A DNA stretch of 64,000 bases, taken from assembly GCF_003990445.1 (NCBI RefSeq), contig NZ_REEZ01000004.1:248001-312000 (forward strand), in the 5' to 3' direction. The notes below the pieces were generated by a model. The model was not told the DNA's origin and ran no database searches. It saw only the letters and a program-made list of their open reading frames with translations. A program made the translations under genes and the position numbers. The DNA is from Pararhodobacter zhoushanensis (GTDB lineage: Bacteria; Pseudomonadota; Alphaproteobacteria; Rhodobacterales; Rhodobacteraceae). Position 1 is the first letter of the stretch. Each line of letters begins with the position of its first letter. Below, piece by piece: positions 25,431 through 33,983 of this stretch.

Positions 25431-26528
25431 ATGCTGCTGGTTCTTTCCCTTGCCGCTGCCGGACTGCTGATCGTGCATCTGCTCACCGTGCTGTTGACGC
25501 TGCGGCGACTCACTCCTGCGCACCCCGCGCCCCGCAGCATCGGAGAGCCGCGCGTGACGCTGTTGCGTCCGGTGCATGGGCTGGACGCTTTTGACGCCGA
25601 GACGCTGGCCAGTTCCTTCGCGCAGGATTACCCGGATTATGAGGTGATCTTCTGTGCGCAAAGCGCCGATGACGCCGCCGTGCCGGTGCTGCGCGCGCTG
25701 ATCGCGGCAAACCCGCGCGTCCCGGCGCAGCTGCTGATCGGCTACGATGCGATCACCGCCAATCCCAAGCTGAACAATCTGTGGAAGGGCTGGCAGGCTG
25801 CGTCGAGCGACTGGATCTGCATGGCCGACGCCAACCTGCTGTTGCCTGCGGACTACCTTGCCACCGTTGTGGCGGCTTGGGGACCGCAGACCGGGCTGGT
25901 CTCGTCGCCGGCCGTGGGGACACGGCCGCAGGGCTGGGGCGGGCATCTGGAATGCGCCGTGCTCAACGCCAATCAGGCGCGGTTACAGCTGGCCATTGAC
26001 AGCCTCGGCAACGGGTTCACCCAAGGCAAGACGATGCTGGTCAACCGCGCGCTGATCGACCGCGCCGGGGGCTTTGCCGCGCTGGGCGAATATCTGGCCG
26101 AGGATGCGACCGCGACCAAGATGGTGCGCGGGCTGGGCCTGCGCGTGACGCTGACCCCGATGCCGTTCTCGCAACCGGTGGGCAAGCGCAGTCTGCGCTC
26201 GGTCTGGGACCGGCAGCTGCGCTGGAGCCGTGTGCGGCGCGACGGGTTCCCGGTGCTGTTCGCATTCGAGCTGGCGAATGGTGCGGCGCTGCCGACGGTG
26301 CTGGCACTGGTTGCGGGCGGTCCTGTGGTGGCGCTGGGCTATCTGGGCATCTGGTATCTGGCCGAGGCCCTGCTGATCCGCCGTTGCGGCTGGCCGGGCA
26401 GCTGGCGCGATCTGGTGGCTTTGCCACTGCGCGACCTGATGCTGCCGGCGCTGTGGCTGGCCACCTTCGCCCGCCGTGGGTTCGAGTGGCGCGGCACGGC
26501 GATGGGCGAGGTCACGGCAGCGGAATGA
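25431..26528 (+). CDS. GT21-like glycosyltransferase (ceramide glucosyltransferase/HpnI type)
   Basis: 365 residues. An N-terminal membrane helix (about 2-24) is followed by a GT-A domain with FCAQSADD (Asp80-81), MADAN (132-135), LAEDATA (about 223) and the GT21 hallmark RQLRW near 259-263, then C-terminal membrane segments. Family members transfer glucose, GlcNAc or glucuronate to membrane lipids such as ceramide, diacylglycerol or hopanoids. Overlaps with the DedA gene (ATGA) and close spacing to the phosphatase place it in a lipid-glycosylation module. Confidence 0.88.
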   Translation: MLLVLSLAAAGLLIVHLLTVLLTLRRLTPAHPAPRSIGEPRVTLLRPVHGLDAFDAETLASSFAQDYPDYEVIFCAQSADDAAVPVLRALIAANPRVPAQLLIGYDAITANPKLNNLWKGWQAASSDWICMADANLLLPADYLATVVAAWGPQTGLVSSPAVGTRPQGWGGHLECAVLNANQARLQLAIDSLGNGFTQGKTMLVNRALIDRAGGFAALGEYLAEDATATKMVRGLGLRVTLTPMPFSQPVGKRSLRSVWDRQLRWSRVRRDGFPVLFAFELANGAALPTVLALVAGGPVVALGYLGIWYLAEALLIRRCGWPGSWRDLVALPLRDLMLPALWLATFARRGFEWRGTAMGEVTAAE

Positions 26529-27097
26529 TCAACCCGGATACCCTGATGACGCTGGTCAGCGATTACGGACTGGCGATCCTTGCCCCTTTGGCGGTGCTCG
26601 AGGGACCGATTGTATCGGTGCTGGGCGGCTGGCTGGCCGGGCGCGGTGTGATGGTCGTGCAGGCGGTGTTCCTGTGCGTGGTGATCGCGGATGTTGCCGG
26701 GGATGCGGTGCTCTATGGCGTTGGCCGCTACGGCGGGCCGCGCGTGCCGCAGCGCTGGCGGGAAAAGCTGGGGCTGTCGCGCGACCGTCAGGCCGCGTTG
26801 ATCGATCAGATCCACGCGGGCGGTGGGCGGCTGCTGGTGATCGGCAAGCTGACACATGCGATGGGCTTTGCGGTGTTGGCGGCTGCCGGGGCCGCGCGCT
26901 ATCCGTTCTGGCGCTTTCTGGTGGTGAACCTGCTGGCGACGCTGCCGAAAAGCGCCGCGCTTGTGGGTTTGGGCTGGGCGCTGGGCGATTCGTGGGACCG
27001 CGCCGATGCGTGGCTGACGCGGATCGTGCTGATCGGCGCGCTGCTGTCGGTCGTGGCGCTGACCTGGTGGTTCCGCCGCGCGCAGAGGCCCGCATGA
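26525..27097 (+). CDS. DedA family (VTT/SNARE-associated) membrane protein
   Basis: 190 residues, four to five hydrophobic segments. It has the DedA pattern LAPLAVLEGPIVSVLGGWLAGRG, then VVIADVAGDAVLYGVGRYGG, and VIGKLTHAMGFAVLAAAGAARYPFWRFL with the conserved Gly-Arg/Lys positions. DedA-type proteins move phospholipids or undecaprenyl phosphate across the inner membrane. It is translationally coupled at both ends (ATGA), which suggests it flips the lipid intermediate of the flanking glycosyltransferases. Confidence 0.88.
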   Translation: MINPDTLMTLVSDYGLAILAPLAVLEGPIVSVLGGWLAGRGVMVVQAVFLCVVIADVAGDAVLYGVGRYGGPRVPQRWREKLGLSRDRQAALIDQIHAGGGRLLVIGKLTHAMGFAVLAAAGAARYPFWRFLVVNLLATLPKSAALVGLGWALGDSWDRADAWLTRIVLIGALLSVVALTWWFRRAQRPA

Positions 27098-27900
27098 GCC
27101 CGCGCCTGACCTGCCTCATCGCGGCGTGGAACGAGGGCGCGCGCCTGCCTGCCGTGCTGGCCGCGCTGCAGGACCATCCGCTGATAGACCGGCTGCTGGT
27201 CGTCGATGACGGCTCGACCGACGACACCGCGCGTGTGGCCGAGCGCGCCGGGGCCGAGGTGCTGCGCCTCACGCCCAACGGCGGCAAGACGGCGGCGCTG
27301 GCGGCGGGCATCGCCCGGCTTGAAGGCGAGCACGTGCTGTTGCTCGATGCCGACCTGACGGGCCTCACAGCGCGCGACATCACCGCCCTGGCCAGTCCCG
27401 TGCTGCGCGGCGTGGCCGAGGCGACGATCTCGCTGCGCGGTAACGCGCCCCGCACCTGGCGCATGCTGGGGGTCGATTACATCAGCGGCGAGCGGGTGCT
27501 GTCTGTCGATCTGCTCAAATCCCTCGCCCCGGCATTGCCCGGCCTGCCGCGCTTCGGGTTCGAGGTGTTTCTGAACCACGCGCTCAGGGCGCAGGGCCAC
27601 CGCGTCGCGGTGGTGGACTGGCCGGGGGTGGCCAGCCCCTCAAAAGCCAGCAAGCAGGGCCTGTGGCGGGGGCTATGGGCCGATGTGCAGATGATCCGCG
27701 ACATCCGGCGCTGCCAGCCGCTGTCCGAGCTGCTGGGCCAGATCCACTGGCTGCGCGGTCAGATCGCGCGCCAGAACCGCGCGTGCAGCGCCAGCGCGGC
27801 GGTGGTCAGCCCGGCCACCAGACCCAGCCAGATACCGACGCCGCCCAGATCGGTCAGGAAGCCCAACGCATACCCGGCGGGCAGACCGACCAGCCAATAG
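27094..27900 (+). CDS. GT2 family glycosyltransferase, 3' end overlapping the MATE gene
   Basis: 268 residues. GT-A start LTCLIAAWNEGARLPAVL, LVVDDGSTDDTARVAERAGAEVL, NGGKTAALAAGI and the metal-binding DxD-type LLLDADLTG (about 85-90). After about residue 228 (QIHWLRGQIARQN) the remaining 40 residues are encoded antisense to the MATE gene and look like shadow sequence (proline/serine-rich). The frame has simply not met a stop, and the true family domain ends before the overlap. It probably adds or extends a sugar on a lipid carrier. Confidence 0.85.
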   Translation: MSPRLTCLIAAWNEGARLPAVLAALQDHPLIDRLLVVDDGSTDDTARVAERAGAEVLRLTPNGGKTAALAAGIARLEGEHVLLLDADLTGLTARDITALASPVLRGVAEATISLRGNAPRTWRMLGVDYISGERVLSVDLLKSLAPALPGLPRFGFEVFLNHALRAQGHRVAVVDWPGVASPSKASKQGLWRGLWADVQMIRDIRRCQPLSELLGQIHWLRGQIARQNRACSASAAVVSPATRPSQIPTPPRSVRKPNAYPAGRPTSQ

Positions 27901-29120
27901 GCCACCGTCGCGATTACCATCGGCTGCCGCGTGTCCTGAATCCCGCGCAACAGGCCCATCGCCACCACCTGACCCGAATCGGCCAGCTGGAACAGCGCGG
28001 CGACCATCAGCAGGGTCACGCCCAGCGGCACGATGACGGCGCGTTGCGGTTCGTCGGGTTTCAGGAACAGACCGACCATGTGCTCGGCGAAGACCCAGTA
28101 GATCAGCATGGTCAGCGTGGCAAAGCCCAGCGACAGGATGACCGACGCCTTTGCCGCAGAGCGCAACGCCGCCTCATCGCCTCGCCCGCGCGCACGACCG
28201 ACCATCACCGTCGCCGCGTTCGACAGGCCCAGATGGACCATGAAGAACATTGCCGTGATCTCCAGCGCGATGGAATGCGCGGCCAGACTGTTCTTGCCCA
28301 GCCATCCCATCATCACAGCCGACGCGGCGAAAAGCCCCGTCTCGGCCAGCATGGCAAGCCCGATCGGCAATCCCAGCGCATTCACCTGCCGCAGCGCTTG
28401 CCAGTCGGGCCGCCAGAAGCGCACCAGCAGCTGGTAGTGCTTCAGCGACGGGCGGGTGACGGCATAGACCAGCAGCACGCCCATGGTGACGATCTGCACC
28501 AGCACCGAGGCCACAGCAGCACCGCGAACGCCCATTTCCGGAAAGCCGAAATTGCCAAAGATCAGCAGCCAGTTGACGCCGATGTTGACCAGAACGCCGA
28601 TGATCGTCGCCCAGAACACCACCTGCGTGCGCCCCAGCGCCGCCAGATAGCTTTTGAGCACCATCGCCACCAGTGCGGGGGCCAGACCGAACCCGACGAT
28701 GGCCAGATAGCTGCCGCACTGCTCGGCCACATCGGGGTCTTGCCCCAGCGCGGCCAGCAGCGGCGTCGAAAAAATGAACAGGGGCAGCGCCAGCGCCGAA
28801 TAGAACAGCGACAGCCACATGCCCATGCGGGTCACGCGCCGCACCTCGGTATCCTGACCCGAAGCCGCCGACGAGGCCACCATCGGCATCACCGCCTGCG
28901 CAAAACCCATGCCCAGCGTGAACAGCACGAAGAACACGGTTGCCCCCAGCGCTCCGGCAGCAAGGGCAGTGACGGTGTACCAGCCAAGCATGATCGTATC
29001 GGTCACATGCAGCGCGAATTGCGCGACATGGCTACCGATCAGCGGCAGGCCCAGCACAAGAACGGCGCGGGCATTCGGCAGAAAGCCGGTTTGAACGGGA
29101 ATAGTCGAAGGGGCTGACAT
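27759..29120 (-). CDS. MATE family multidrug/Na+ efflux transporter
   Basis: 453 residues with about 12 hydrophobic segments. It has the NorM/DinF-type pattern LGLPLIGSHVAQFALHVTDTIMLGWY at the start, the repeated domain beginning near NALGLPIGLAMLAETGLFAASAVMMG, and VNIGVNWLLIFG. It exports cationic compounds in exchange for Na+ or H+. The last 47 codons overlap the convergent GT2 gene. ATG at 29120 chosen; longer frame to 29195 lacks membrane-protein character. Confidence 0.93.
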   Translation of the reverse strand: MSAPSTIPVQTGFLPNARAVLVLGLPLIGSHVAQFALHVTDTIMLGWYTVTALAAGALGATVFFVLFTLGMGFAQAVMPMVASSAASGQDTEVRRVTRMGMWLSLFYSALALPLFIFSTPLLAALGQDPDVAEQCGSYLAIVGFGLAPALVAMVLKSYLAALGRTQVVFWATIIGVLVNIGVNWLLIFGNFGFPEMGVRGAAVASVLVQIVTMGVLLVYAVTRPSLKHYQLLVRFWRPDWQALRQVNALGLPIGLAMLAETGLFAASAVMMGWLGKNSLAAHSIALEITAMFFMVHLGLSNAATVMVGRARGRGDEAALRSAAKASVILSLGFATLTMLIYWVFAEHMVGLFLKPDEPQRAVIVPLGVTLLMVAALFQLADSGQVVAMGLLRGIQDTRQPMVIATVAYWLVGLPAGYALGFLTDLGGVGIWLGLVAGLTTAALALHARFWRAI

Positions 29121-29182
29121 GGGAACAATCCAGCGTAACGCCCGGCGAAAATGCGCCGAGCCGTCCTGAATGCCTGCGATCC

Positions 29183-29213
29183 GGGAAAAGGACAACCCCG
29201 CAGGGTTGTCTTT
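29183..29213 (-). terminator. Rho-independent terminator after the saccharopine dehydrogenase-like gene
   Basis: Perfect 8-bp stem GACAACCC/GGGTTGTC with a 4-base loop (29191-29210), directly after the stop codon at 29214-29216. On the minus strand it is followed by CTTTT; on the plus strand by TTTTT, so it may act both ways. Confidence 0.8.
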
Positions 29214-30254
29214 TTAACGTGTGAAACGCGTGTATTCGGCTTGCGCGCGGCCCCAGACACCGTGCTCCAGATCGTCCAGTGCCAGAAGGTGCGGCAAAAG
29301 CTGCGCAGCGAAGTCCTCGGAGGCTTCGATCGGCAGCAGGGACGGCAGGTTGTCGATCGCCATAACATCGAGCGGCGGCGCGTCATGGACGCGGACCACA
29401 GGGGCCGCCCAACTGGTCGCGCGGTCATAGACCGGCACGGGGTTATAGGCGCTGCCGGGGTCACAGGCGATATCGCCAATAACGCGCAGCTGGCGGTCCA
29501 TCGTGCCCGCATCGGCGGGCACGAAGACCGGGCAGCCGGGGCGGGCGAGGATGCAGTTGAAGAACAGATCATGCGCCAGAACCTCGGGGAACGGCCCGCC
29601 GCTGGCGGTCTCGGCCATGTCCCAACGGGTGACGCGCAGGCCAAGCGCCTCGCACAGATCGGCAGCCCCGGTGCCGACGCGGCCCAGCGCGCCGATGATC
29701 AGCGCGGTCGGGCGGCGGCCGTTCAGCTCTTGCGCAAGCGCGGCGATCATCGCGGTCTTGTCGGCATAGCGCGCGACCGGTGCGCAGATCCCGCCAGCAT
29801 CCTGCGCCGCCCAGGCCTTGACGCTGACCCCGGCCCCGGCGAACCCGGCCCAGTAGCCAAAGGCGGCGACGCGGCGACCGCGCTCGTCGACCAGCGATTC
29901 CAGATCATAGAGCGTGCCGCCCCCGGCCTTGAACCGCGCCAGCAGGGCGGGGCCGTCGGGTTGGCCCTTGTAGGCGTGACCGAACAGGATGTGGCGATGC
30001 GGCAGGGGGGTGCCATCCTCGGGCAGTTCCTTGAGGCCGAAGATGATCGCATCCGGCGGCGCATCGGGCCAGCTGGCGTACGCAGCGCGCGTACAGCCGA
30101 CGTCGAGATAGGGCTGCAGGGGCAGAGCGCGCACCGGGCTTTCCTCGACGGTGACCTGAAAGCCTTTGGCGATCAGCGCGGTGGCCCCGGCGGGGGTCAG
30201 ACCGACCCGCTCTTCGTTCTGCCGCTGCTCGGCGCGGACCCAGAGATGAACCAT
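29214..30254 (-). CDS. Saccharopine dehydrogenase-like (L-lysine-forming, AlaDH/PNT family)
   Basis: 346 residues. The N-terminus VHLWVRAEQRQNEERVGLTPAGATALIAKGF is the alanine dehydrogenase/transhydrogenase-type domain. IIFGLKELPEDGTPLPHRHILFGHAYKGQ carries the Lys/His catalytic pair of LYS1-type saccharopine dehydrogenase, and ALIIGALGRVGTGAADLCEALG is the NAD loop. It would interconvert saccharopine with lysine and 2-oxoglutarate. It starts one base after the fRMsr stop. Its physiological role in a bacterium that makes lysine by dapB is open. Confidence 0.88.
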   Translation of the reverse strand: MVHLWVRAEQRQNEERVGLTPAGATALIAKGFQVTVEESPVRALPLQPYLDVGCTRAAYASWPDAPPDAIIFGLKELPEDGTPLPHRHILFGHAYKGQPDGPALLARFKAGGGTLYDLESLVDERGRRVAAFGYWAGFAGAGVSVKAWAAQDAGGICAPVARYADKTAMIAALAQELNGRRPTALIIGALGRVGTGAADLCEALGLRVTRWDMAETASGGPFPEVLAHDLFFNCILARPGCPVFVPADAGTMDRQLRVIGDIACDPGSAYNPVPVYDRATSWAAPVVRVHDAPPLDVMAIDNLPSLLPIEASEDFAAQLLPHLLALDDLEHGVWGRAQAEYTRFTR

Positions 30255-30255
30255 A

Positions 30256-30708
30256 TCAGACCCCTGCAAAGGTTTCGGTCAGGATGGCAGCCAAAGCGTC
30301 GGCATCCTGCTGGGTGAAGGCGTCGGGCAGATCGCTGTCGATGTCGAACACGCCGATCACCGCACCGCTGCCGTCAAAGACCGGCAGCACCAGCTCGGAC
30401 CGCGTGGACGAGGCGCAGGCGATATGCCCGGGGAAGGCGTCGACATCGGGCACCAGCTGGACTTGCCCCGAGCGCGCAGCGGCGCCGCAGACGCCCTTGG
30501 CGAAGGGGATCACCAGACAGCCGTGCCCGCCCTGATACGGTCCGATCTTGAGCAGTTCGGGCGCGGTGACGCGGTAGAACCCGGTCCAGTTGAAGCGGTC
30601 ATCCGAATGATGGACTTCGCAGGCAACTGTTGCCATGAGCGAGACGGGATCGGTCTCACCATGGGTCAGGGCACGGATCGTCGCGGCGAGGGTGGTATAG
30701 TCGGGCAT
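30256..30708 (-). CDS. msrC: Free methionine-(R)-sulfoxide reductase (GAF domain)
   Basis: 150 residues, single GAF domain. It has the three cysteines of fRMsr at 64 (GGHGCLVIPF), 74 (KGVCGAAA) and 98 (GHIACASSTRSELVLPV). The spacings of 10 and 24 match those I recall for Cys84/94/118 of the E. coli enzyme. It reduces free Met-R-sulfoxide. It precedes the saccharopine dehydrogenase-like gene by one base. Confidence 0.92.
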   Translation of the reverse strand: MPDYTTLAATIRALTHGETDPVSLMATVACEVHHSDDRFNWTGFYRVTAPELLKIGPYQGGHGCLVIPFAKGVCGAAARSGQVQLVPDVDAFPGHIACASSTRSELVLPVFDGSGAVIGVFDIDSDLPDAFTQQDADALAAILTETFAGV

Positions 30709-30751
30709 GGCGGGCGCTCCAGTTCCCAGCGGTGTGCCATAGCGGCGCGGT

Positions 30752-30925
30752 CAGGAAAAGGGGGGCCTTGCCCCCCTCTGCGCTGACGCGCATTCACCCC
30801 CTTGGATATTTAGAGACAGAAAATGGGCATGGTTAACAAAACCTGAACGCCGCATTTTCTGTCTTCAAATATCCCGGGGGGAGTCGCGCCCTTGGGCGCG
30901 GCGGGGGGCTGGCCCCCCGTCCCGG
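30752..30925. repeat. Intergenic composite repeat, copy C (two facing arms)
   Basis: Left core CCCCCTTGGATATTTA..GACAGAAAATG (30797-30825). Right core CATTTTCTGTC..AAATATCCCGGGGG (30853-30880). Each is flanked outward by G/C hairpins (GGGGGGCC..GCCCCCC on the left, GGGGGGCTGGCCCCCC on the right). Unlike the other copies it lies between two genes on the same strand: after lrgB and before msrC. Confidence 0.85.
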
Positions 30926-30932
30926 GTGCCGT

Positions 30933-31649
30933 TCAGAGGAACAGCCGCAAGACTGCGGGCGCGATCAGCGCGGTCAGGATCGCGTTCAGGCCCATGCCGA
31001 TCCCGGCAAAGGCCCCTGCCGTCGGGTGGACCTGAAACGCGCGCGCCGTGCCGATGCCATGCGCTGCCGTGCCCACCGCCAGCCCCCGGGCGCGCCAGTC
31101 TTTCAGGCGCAGGGCGTTCAGCAACGGTGTCGCGATCAGCGCGCCGGTGATGCCGGTGAGGATGACCAGCACCGCTGTCAGCGTCGGCGAGCCGCCCAGC
31201 GTTTGTGCGATGCCGATGGCGACGGGGGCGGTGGTGCTCTTGGGGGCCAGAGACGCGAGGGTTTCCATGTCCACCCCCATCGCCTTGGCGATGGCCAGTG
31301 CTGAGGTGACGGCGACCACCGAGCCGACCGACACCCCCGCCAGCACCGGCAGAATGGCGCGCTTGAGCCTCGCGCCCTGCGCATGCATCGGTACGGCCAG
31401 TGCCACAGTCGCCGGGCCGAGCAGGAAGTGGACGAACTGCGCGCCCTCGAAATACACTGCATAGGGCGTGCCGGTGGCCCAGAGCATCAGCCCCAGCAGC
31501 ACCACGGCGATCAGCACCGGGTTGGCGATCGGCTTTCGTCCGGCCTGTTCGGCAATAAGATCGGCGATGACATAGGCGACCAGCGTCAGGGTGAGCCAGA
31601 GCAGTGGGCCTTGCGCCAGGTAGGACCAGATCTCGGCGAAATCATGCAT
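30933..31649 (-). CDS. LrgB family membrane protein
   Basis: 238 residues with multiple membrane segments. The LrgB/CidB signature is in LLGPATVALAVPMHAQ, LAPKSTTAPVAIGIAQTLGG and GTAAHGIGTARAF. These proteins partner LrgA/CidA in holin-like or metabolite export functions. The ATG overlaps the LrgA stop by 8 bases. Confidence 0.92.
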   Translation of the reverse strand: MHDFAEIWSYLAQGPLLWLTLTLVAYVIADLIAEQAGRKPIANPVLIAVVLLGLMLWATGTPYAVYFEGAQFVHFLLGPATVALAVPMHAQGARLKRAILPVLAGVSVGSVVAVTSALAIAKAMGVDMETLASLAPKSTTAPVAIGIAQTLGGSPTLTAVLVILTGITGALIATPLLNALRLKDWRARGLAVGTAAHGIGTARAFQVHPTAGAFAGIGMGLNAILTALIAPAVLRLFL

Positions 31650-31995
31650 CGCGGCTGCCTGTCAGGCGGGCAACCAGCGTGAAGGCCAGCGCGCCGGCAG
31701 CGATGGCCAGCGCGGTGGACACCACGATCGCCAGACCAAGCGCCAAGGCTTGACTCCCCAGCCGGTCGAGGTGGCCGATCACCCCCACCCCTGCGGGGAC
31801 GAAGAGCAGTGACAGGTGGCGCAGGATGCCCTCGCCCACGGGACGGACGATCTCGGCCAACGACGCGGAGCCTGACATCAGCGCCCAGAGAAGCGCCATG
31901 CCCAGCACCGGCCCCGGCACGGGCAGACCCAGCGCCCGCGCCACGGCCTCGCCTGCCAGCTGGCACAACAGGATCAGCGTCAGCGCGCGGATCAT
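31642..31995 (-). CDS. LrgA/CidA family membrane protein
   Basis: 117 residues, four predicted membrane segments. The family pattern is LILLCQLAGEAVARALGLPVPGPVLGMALL followed by LLFVPAGVGVIGHLDRL. It is the small partner of LrgB. The ATG at 31995 overlaps the MarR gene's TGA (ATGA), so it belongs to a MarR-LrgA-LrgB operon. Confidence 0.92.
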   Translation of the reverse strand: MIRALTLILLCQLAGEAVARALGLPVPGPVLGMALLWALMSGSASLAEIVRPVGEGILRHLSLLFVPAGVGVIGHLDRLGSQALALGLAIVVSTALAIAAGALAFTLVARLTGSRDA

Positions 31996-32429
31996 GATTT
32001 GGTGTCGAGCAAGGCGTTCAGCCCGGCCTCCAGCCCCTCGACCAGCGGGCCAAGCCGCGTGCGCATCTCGGCCTGAAACGCCATGGCCACCGGCAGCACC
32101 CGCGCCACCAGCGCCTTGCCTTCGGGCGTCAGGCGCAGCACCAGCAGGCGGCGGTCCACGGTGTTCACCGCCTTGGTGATATAGCCTGATGCTTCCAGCC
32201 GCGACGCTGCCCGGCTGACCTTGGATTTCTCCATATCCACCCGCGCCTCGATATCGCGGACCGAGACATCGCCCGACTGGTGCAGATGCGCCAGCACGCG
32301 CCATTCGGGGATCGAGATGCCGAACTCCTCGCGGTAGCGGTCGGCAAAGGCGCGGCTGATGCGGCTGGCGGCGGCGTTCAGCCGGTAGGGCAGAAAATCA
32401 TTCAGGTCGAAGTCAGGCGTGTCGGTCAT
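31992..32429 (-). CDS. MarR family transcriptional regulator
   Basis: 145 residues, winged helix: RYREEFGISIPEWRVLAHLHQSGDVSVRDIEARVDMEKSKVSRAASRLEASGYI...TVDRRLLVLRLTPEG. It is divergent from hmgA with an inverted repeat between, and coupled to lrgA downstream. It is a likely repressor of homogentisate catabolism and possibly of lrgAB. ATG at 32429 preferred over an ATG 11 codons upstream. Confidence 0.9.
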   Translation of the reverse strand: MTDTPDFDLNDFLPYRLNAAASRISRAFADRYREEFGISIPEWRVLAHLHQSGDVSVRDIEARVDMEKSKVSRAASRLEASGYITKAVNTVDRRLLVLRLTPEGKALVARVLPVAMAFQAEMRTRLGPLVEGLEAGLNALLDTKS

Positions 32430-32503
32430 AAATCGCTCCGGCGGTCCCTTTGAGCCGACCACAAAGCCGGGGTGAAATCAATCGACGCCTGTCACGGGGC
32501 TTG

Positions 32504-32522
32504 CATTGTTGCACCTGCAATG
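32504..32522. promoter_or_regulatory. Candidate MarR operator upstream of hmgA
   Basis: A 19-bp inverted repeat with ends CATTG / CAATG; inside it the perfect palindrome TTGCA-CC-TGCAA (32509-32520). It sits between the divergent MarR (ATG 32429) and hmgA (ATG 32571) genes, as expected for a MarR dimer site. Confidence 0.6.
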
Positions 32523-32570
32523 AAATAATGGACATCAGAAATGATCCATATCCGCGAACAGGAGACGGCC

Positions 32571-33938
32571 ATGACCGACCTCAGCCTGCCCAAAGGCATG
32601 ATCCGCGCCCCCAGCGTGACCGGCGCGCATGAGGGCTACATGCCCGGCTTCGGCAATGATTTCGAAACCGAGGCCCTGCGCGACGCCCTGCCGCAAGGCC
32701 AGAACAGCCCGCAAAAATGCAACTACGGGCTCTATGCCGAGCAGCTTTCCGGCACTGCTTTCACCGCGCCGCGTGGCCAGAACGAGCGCAGCTGGTGTTA
32801 CCGTATCCGGCCGTCGGTCAAGCACACGTCGCGATTCACCAAGATTGAGGTCGCGGGCTGGAAAACCGCGCCGCATGTGATGCCCGATGTGATCAGCCTG
32901 GGCCAGTACCGCTGGGATCCGGTGCCGATGCCGGGCGCGGGCGACAGCTATACCTGGATCACCGGGATGCGCACCGTCACCACGGCGGGCGACGTGAACA
33001 CGCAGGTCGGCATGGCGAGCCATGTGTATCTGGTCACCGCCTCGATGCAGGACGAGTATTTCTATTCGGCTGACAGCGAGTTGCTGGTGGTGCCACAAGA
33101 GGGTCGTTTGCGGTTCTGCACCGAGATGGGGGTGATCGACCTTGAGCCCAAGGAGATCGCCATCCTGCCGCGCGGTCTGGTCTACCGGGTCGAGGTGCTG
33201 GACGGTCCCTGCCGGGGCTTTGTCTGCGAAAACTACGGCCAGAAATTCGACCTGCCCTCACGCGGGCCGATCGGTGCGAACTGCATGGCCAACCCGCGCG
33301 ACTTCAAGACGCCGGTGGCGGCGTTCGAGGATCGCGAGGTGAAAAGCCGCGTAGTCATCAAATGGTGCGGCCAGTTCCATGAGACCTTCATCGGCCATTC
33401 GCCGCTGGACGTGGTGGCGTGGCACGGCAATTACTGCCCGGTCAAATACGACCTGCGCACCTATTCCCCGGTTGGCGCGATCCTGTTCGACCATCCCGAT
33501 CCGTCGATCTTTACGGTGCTGACCGCGCCTTCGGGGCAGGAAGGCACGGCGAATATCGACTTCGTGCTGTTCCGCGAGCGCTGGCTGGTGGCCGAGCACA
33601 GCTTCCGCCCGCCGTGGTATCACAAGAACATCATGTCCGAGCTGATGGGCAACATCTATGGCCAGTATGACGCCAAGCCGCACGGGTTCCAGCCGGGTGG
33701 GTTGAGCCTGCACAACTGCATGCTGCCGCATGGGCCGGACCGCGATGCGTTCGAGGGCGCGTCGAATGCGGATCTGAAGCCGCATCTGCTGGACAACACC
33801 ATGTCCTTCATGTTCGAGACGCGCTTCCCGCAGCACCTGACCGAATGGGCTGCCAAAGAGGCGCCGCTGCAGGATGACTATCTGGACTGCTGGACCTCGC
33901 TCGAGAAGAAATTCGACGGCACGCCCGGCATCAAATAG
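32571..33938 (+). CDS. hmgA: Homogentisate 1,2-dioxygenase
   Basis: 455 residues. Tyrosine catabolism enzyme opening homogentisate to maleylacetoacetate with non-haem Fe(II). Family marks are [36 protein letters not shown], and the iron-site region [14 protein letters not shown]...[17 protein letters not shown] precedes the ATG at 32571; the ATG ten codons upstream is less likely. fahA follows 99 bases later; maiA is not in the window. Confidence 0.97.
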   Translation: MTDLSLPKGMIRAPSVTGAHEGYMPGFGNDFETEALRDALPQGQNSPQKCNYGLYAEQLSGTAFTAPRGQNERSWCYRIRPSVKHTSRFTKIEVAGWKTAPHVMPDVISLGQYRWDPVPMPGAGDSYTWITGMRTVTTAGDVNTQVGMASHVYLVTASMQDEYFYSADSELLVVPQEGRLRFCTEMGVIDLEPKEIAILPRGLVYRVEVLDGPCRGFVCENYGQKFDLPSRGPIGANCMANPRDFKTPVAAFEDREVKSRVVIKWCGQFHETFIGHSPLDVVAWHGNYCPVKYDLRTYSPVGAILFDHPDPSIFTVLTAPSGQEGTANIDFVLFRERWLVAEHSFRPPWYHKNIMSELMGNIYGQYDAKPHGFQPGGLSLHNCMLPHGPDRDAFEGASNADLKPHLLDNTMSFMFETRFPQHLTEWAAKEAPLQDDYLDCWTSLEKKFDGTPGIK

Positions 33939-33983
33939 ACCGGAGCCAAGACGCCTGCAGGGTGCATCCCTGCGCGCGGCTCT

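Noticed and set aside
27663-29117. 484-codon plus-strand frame across the MATE gene
   Set aside because: Antisense shadow of a clear 12-helix transporter; composition rich in Gln, His and Arg without structure.
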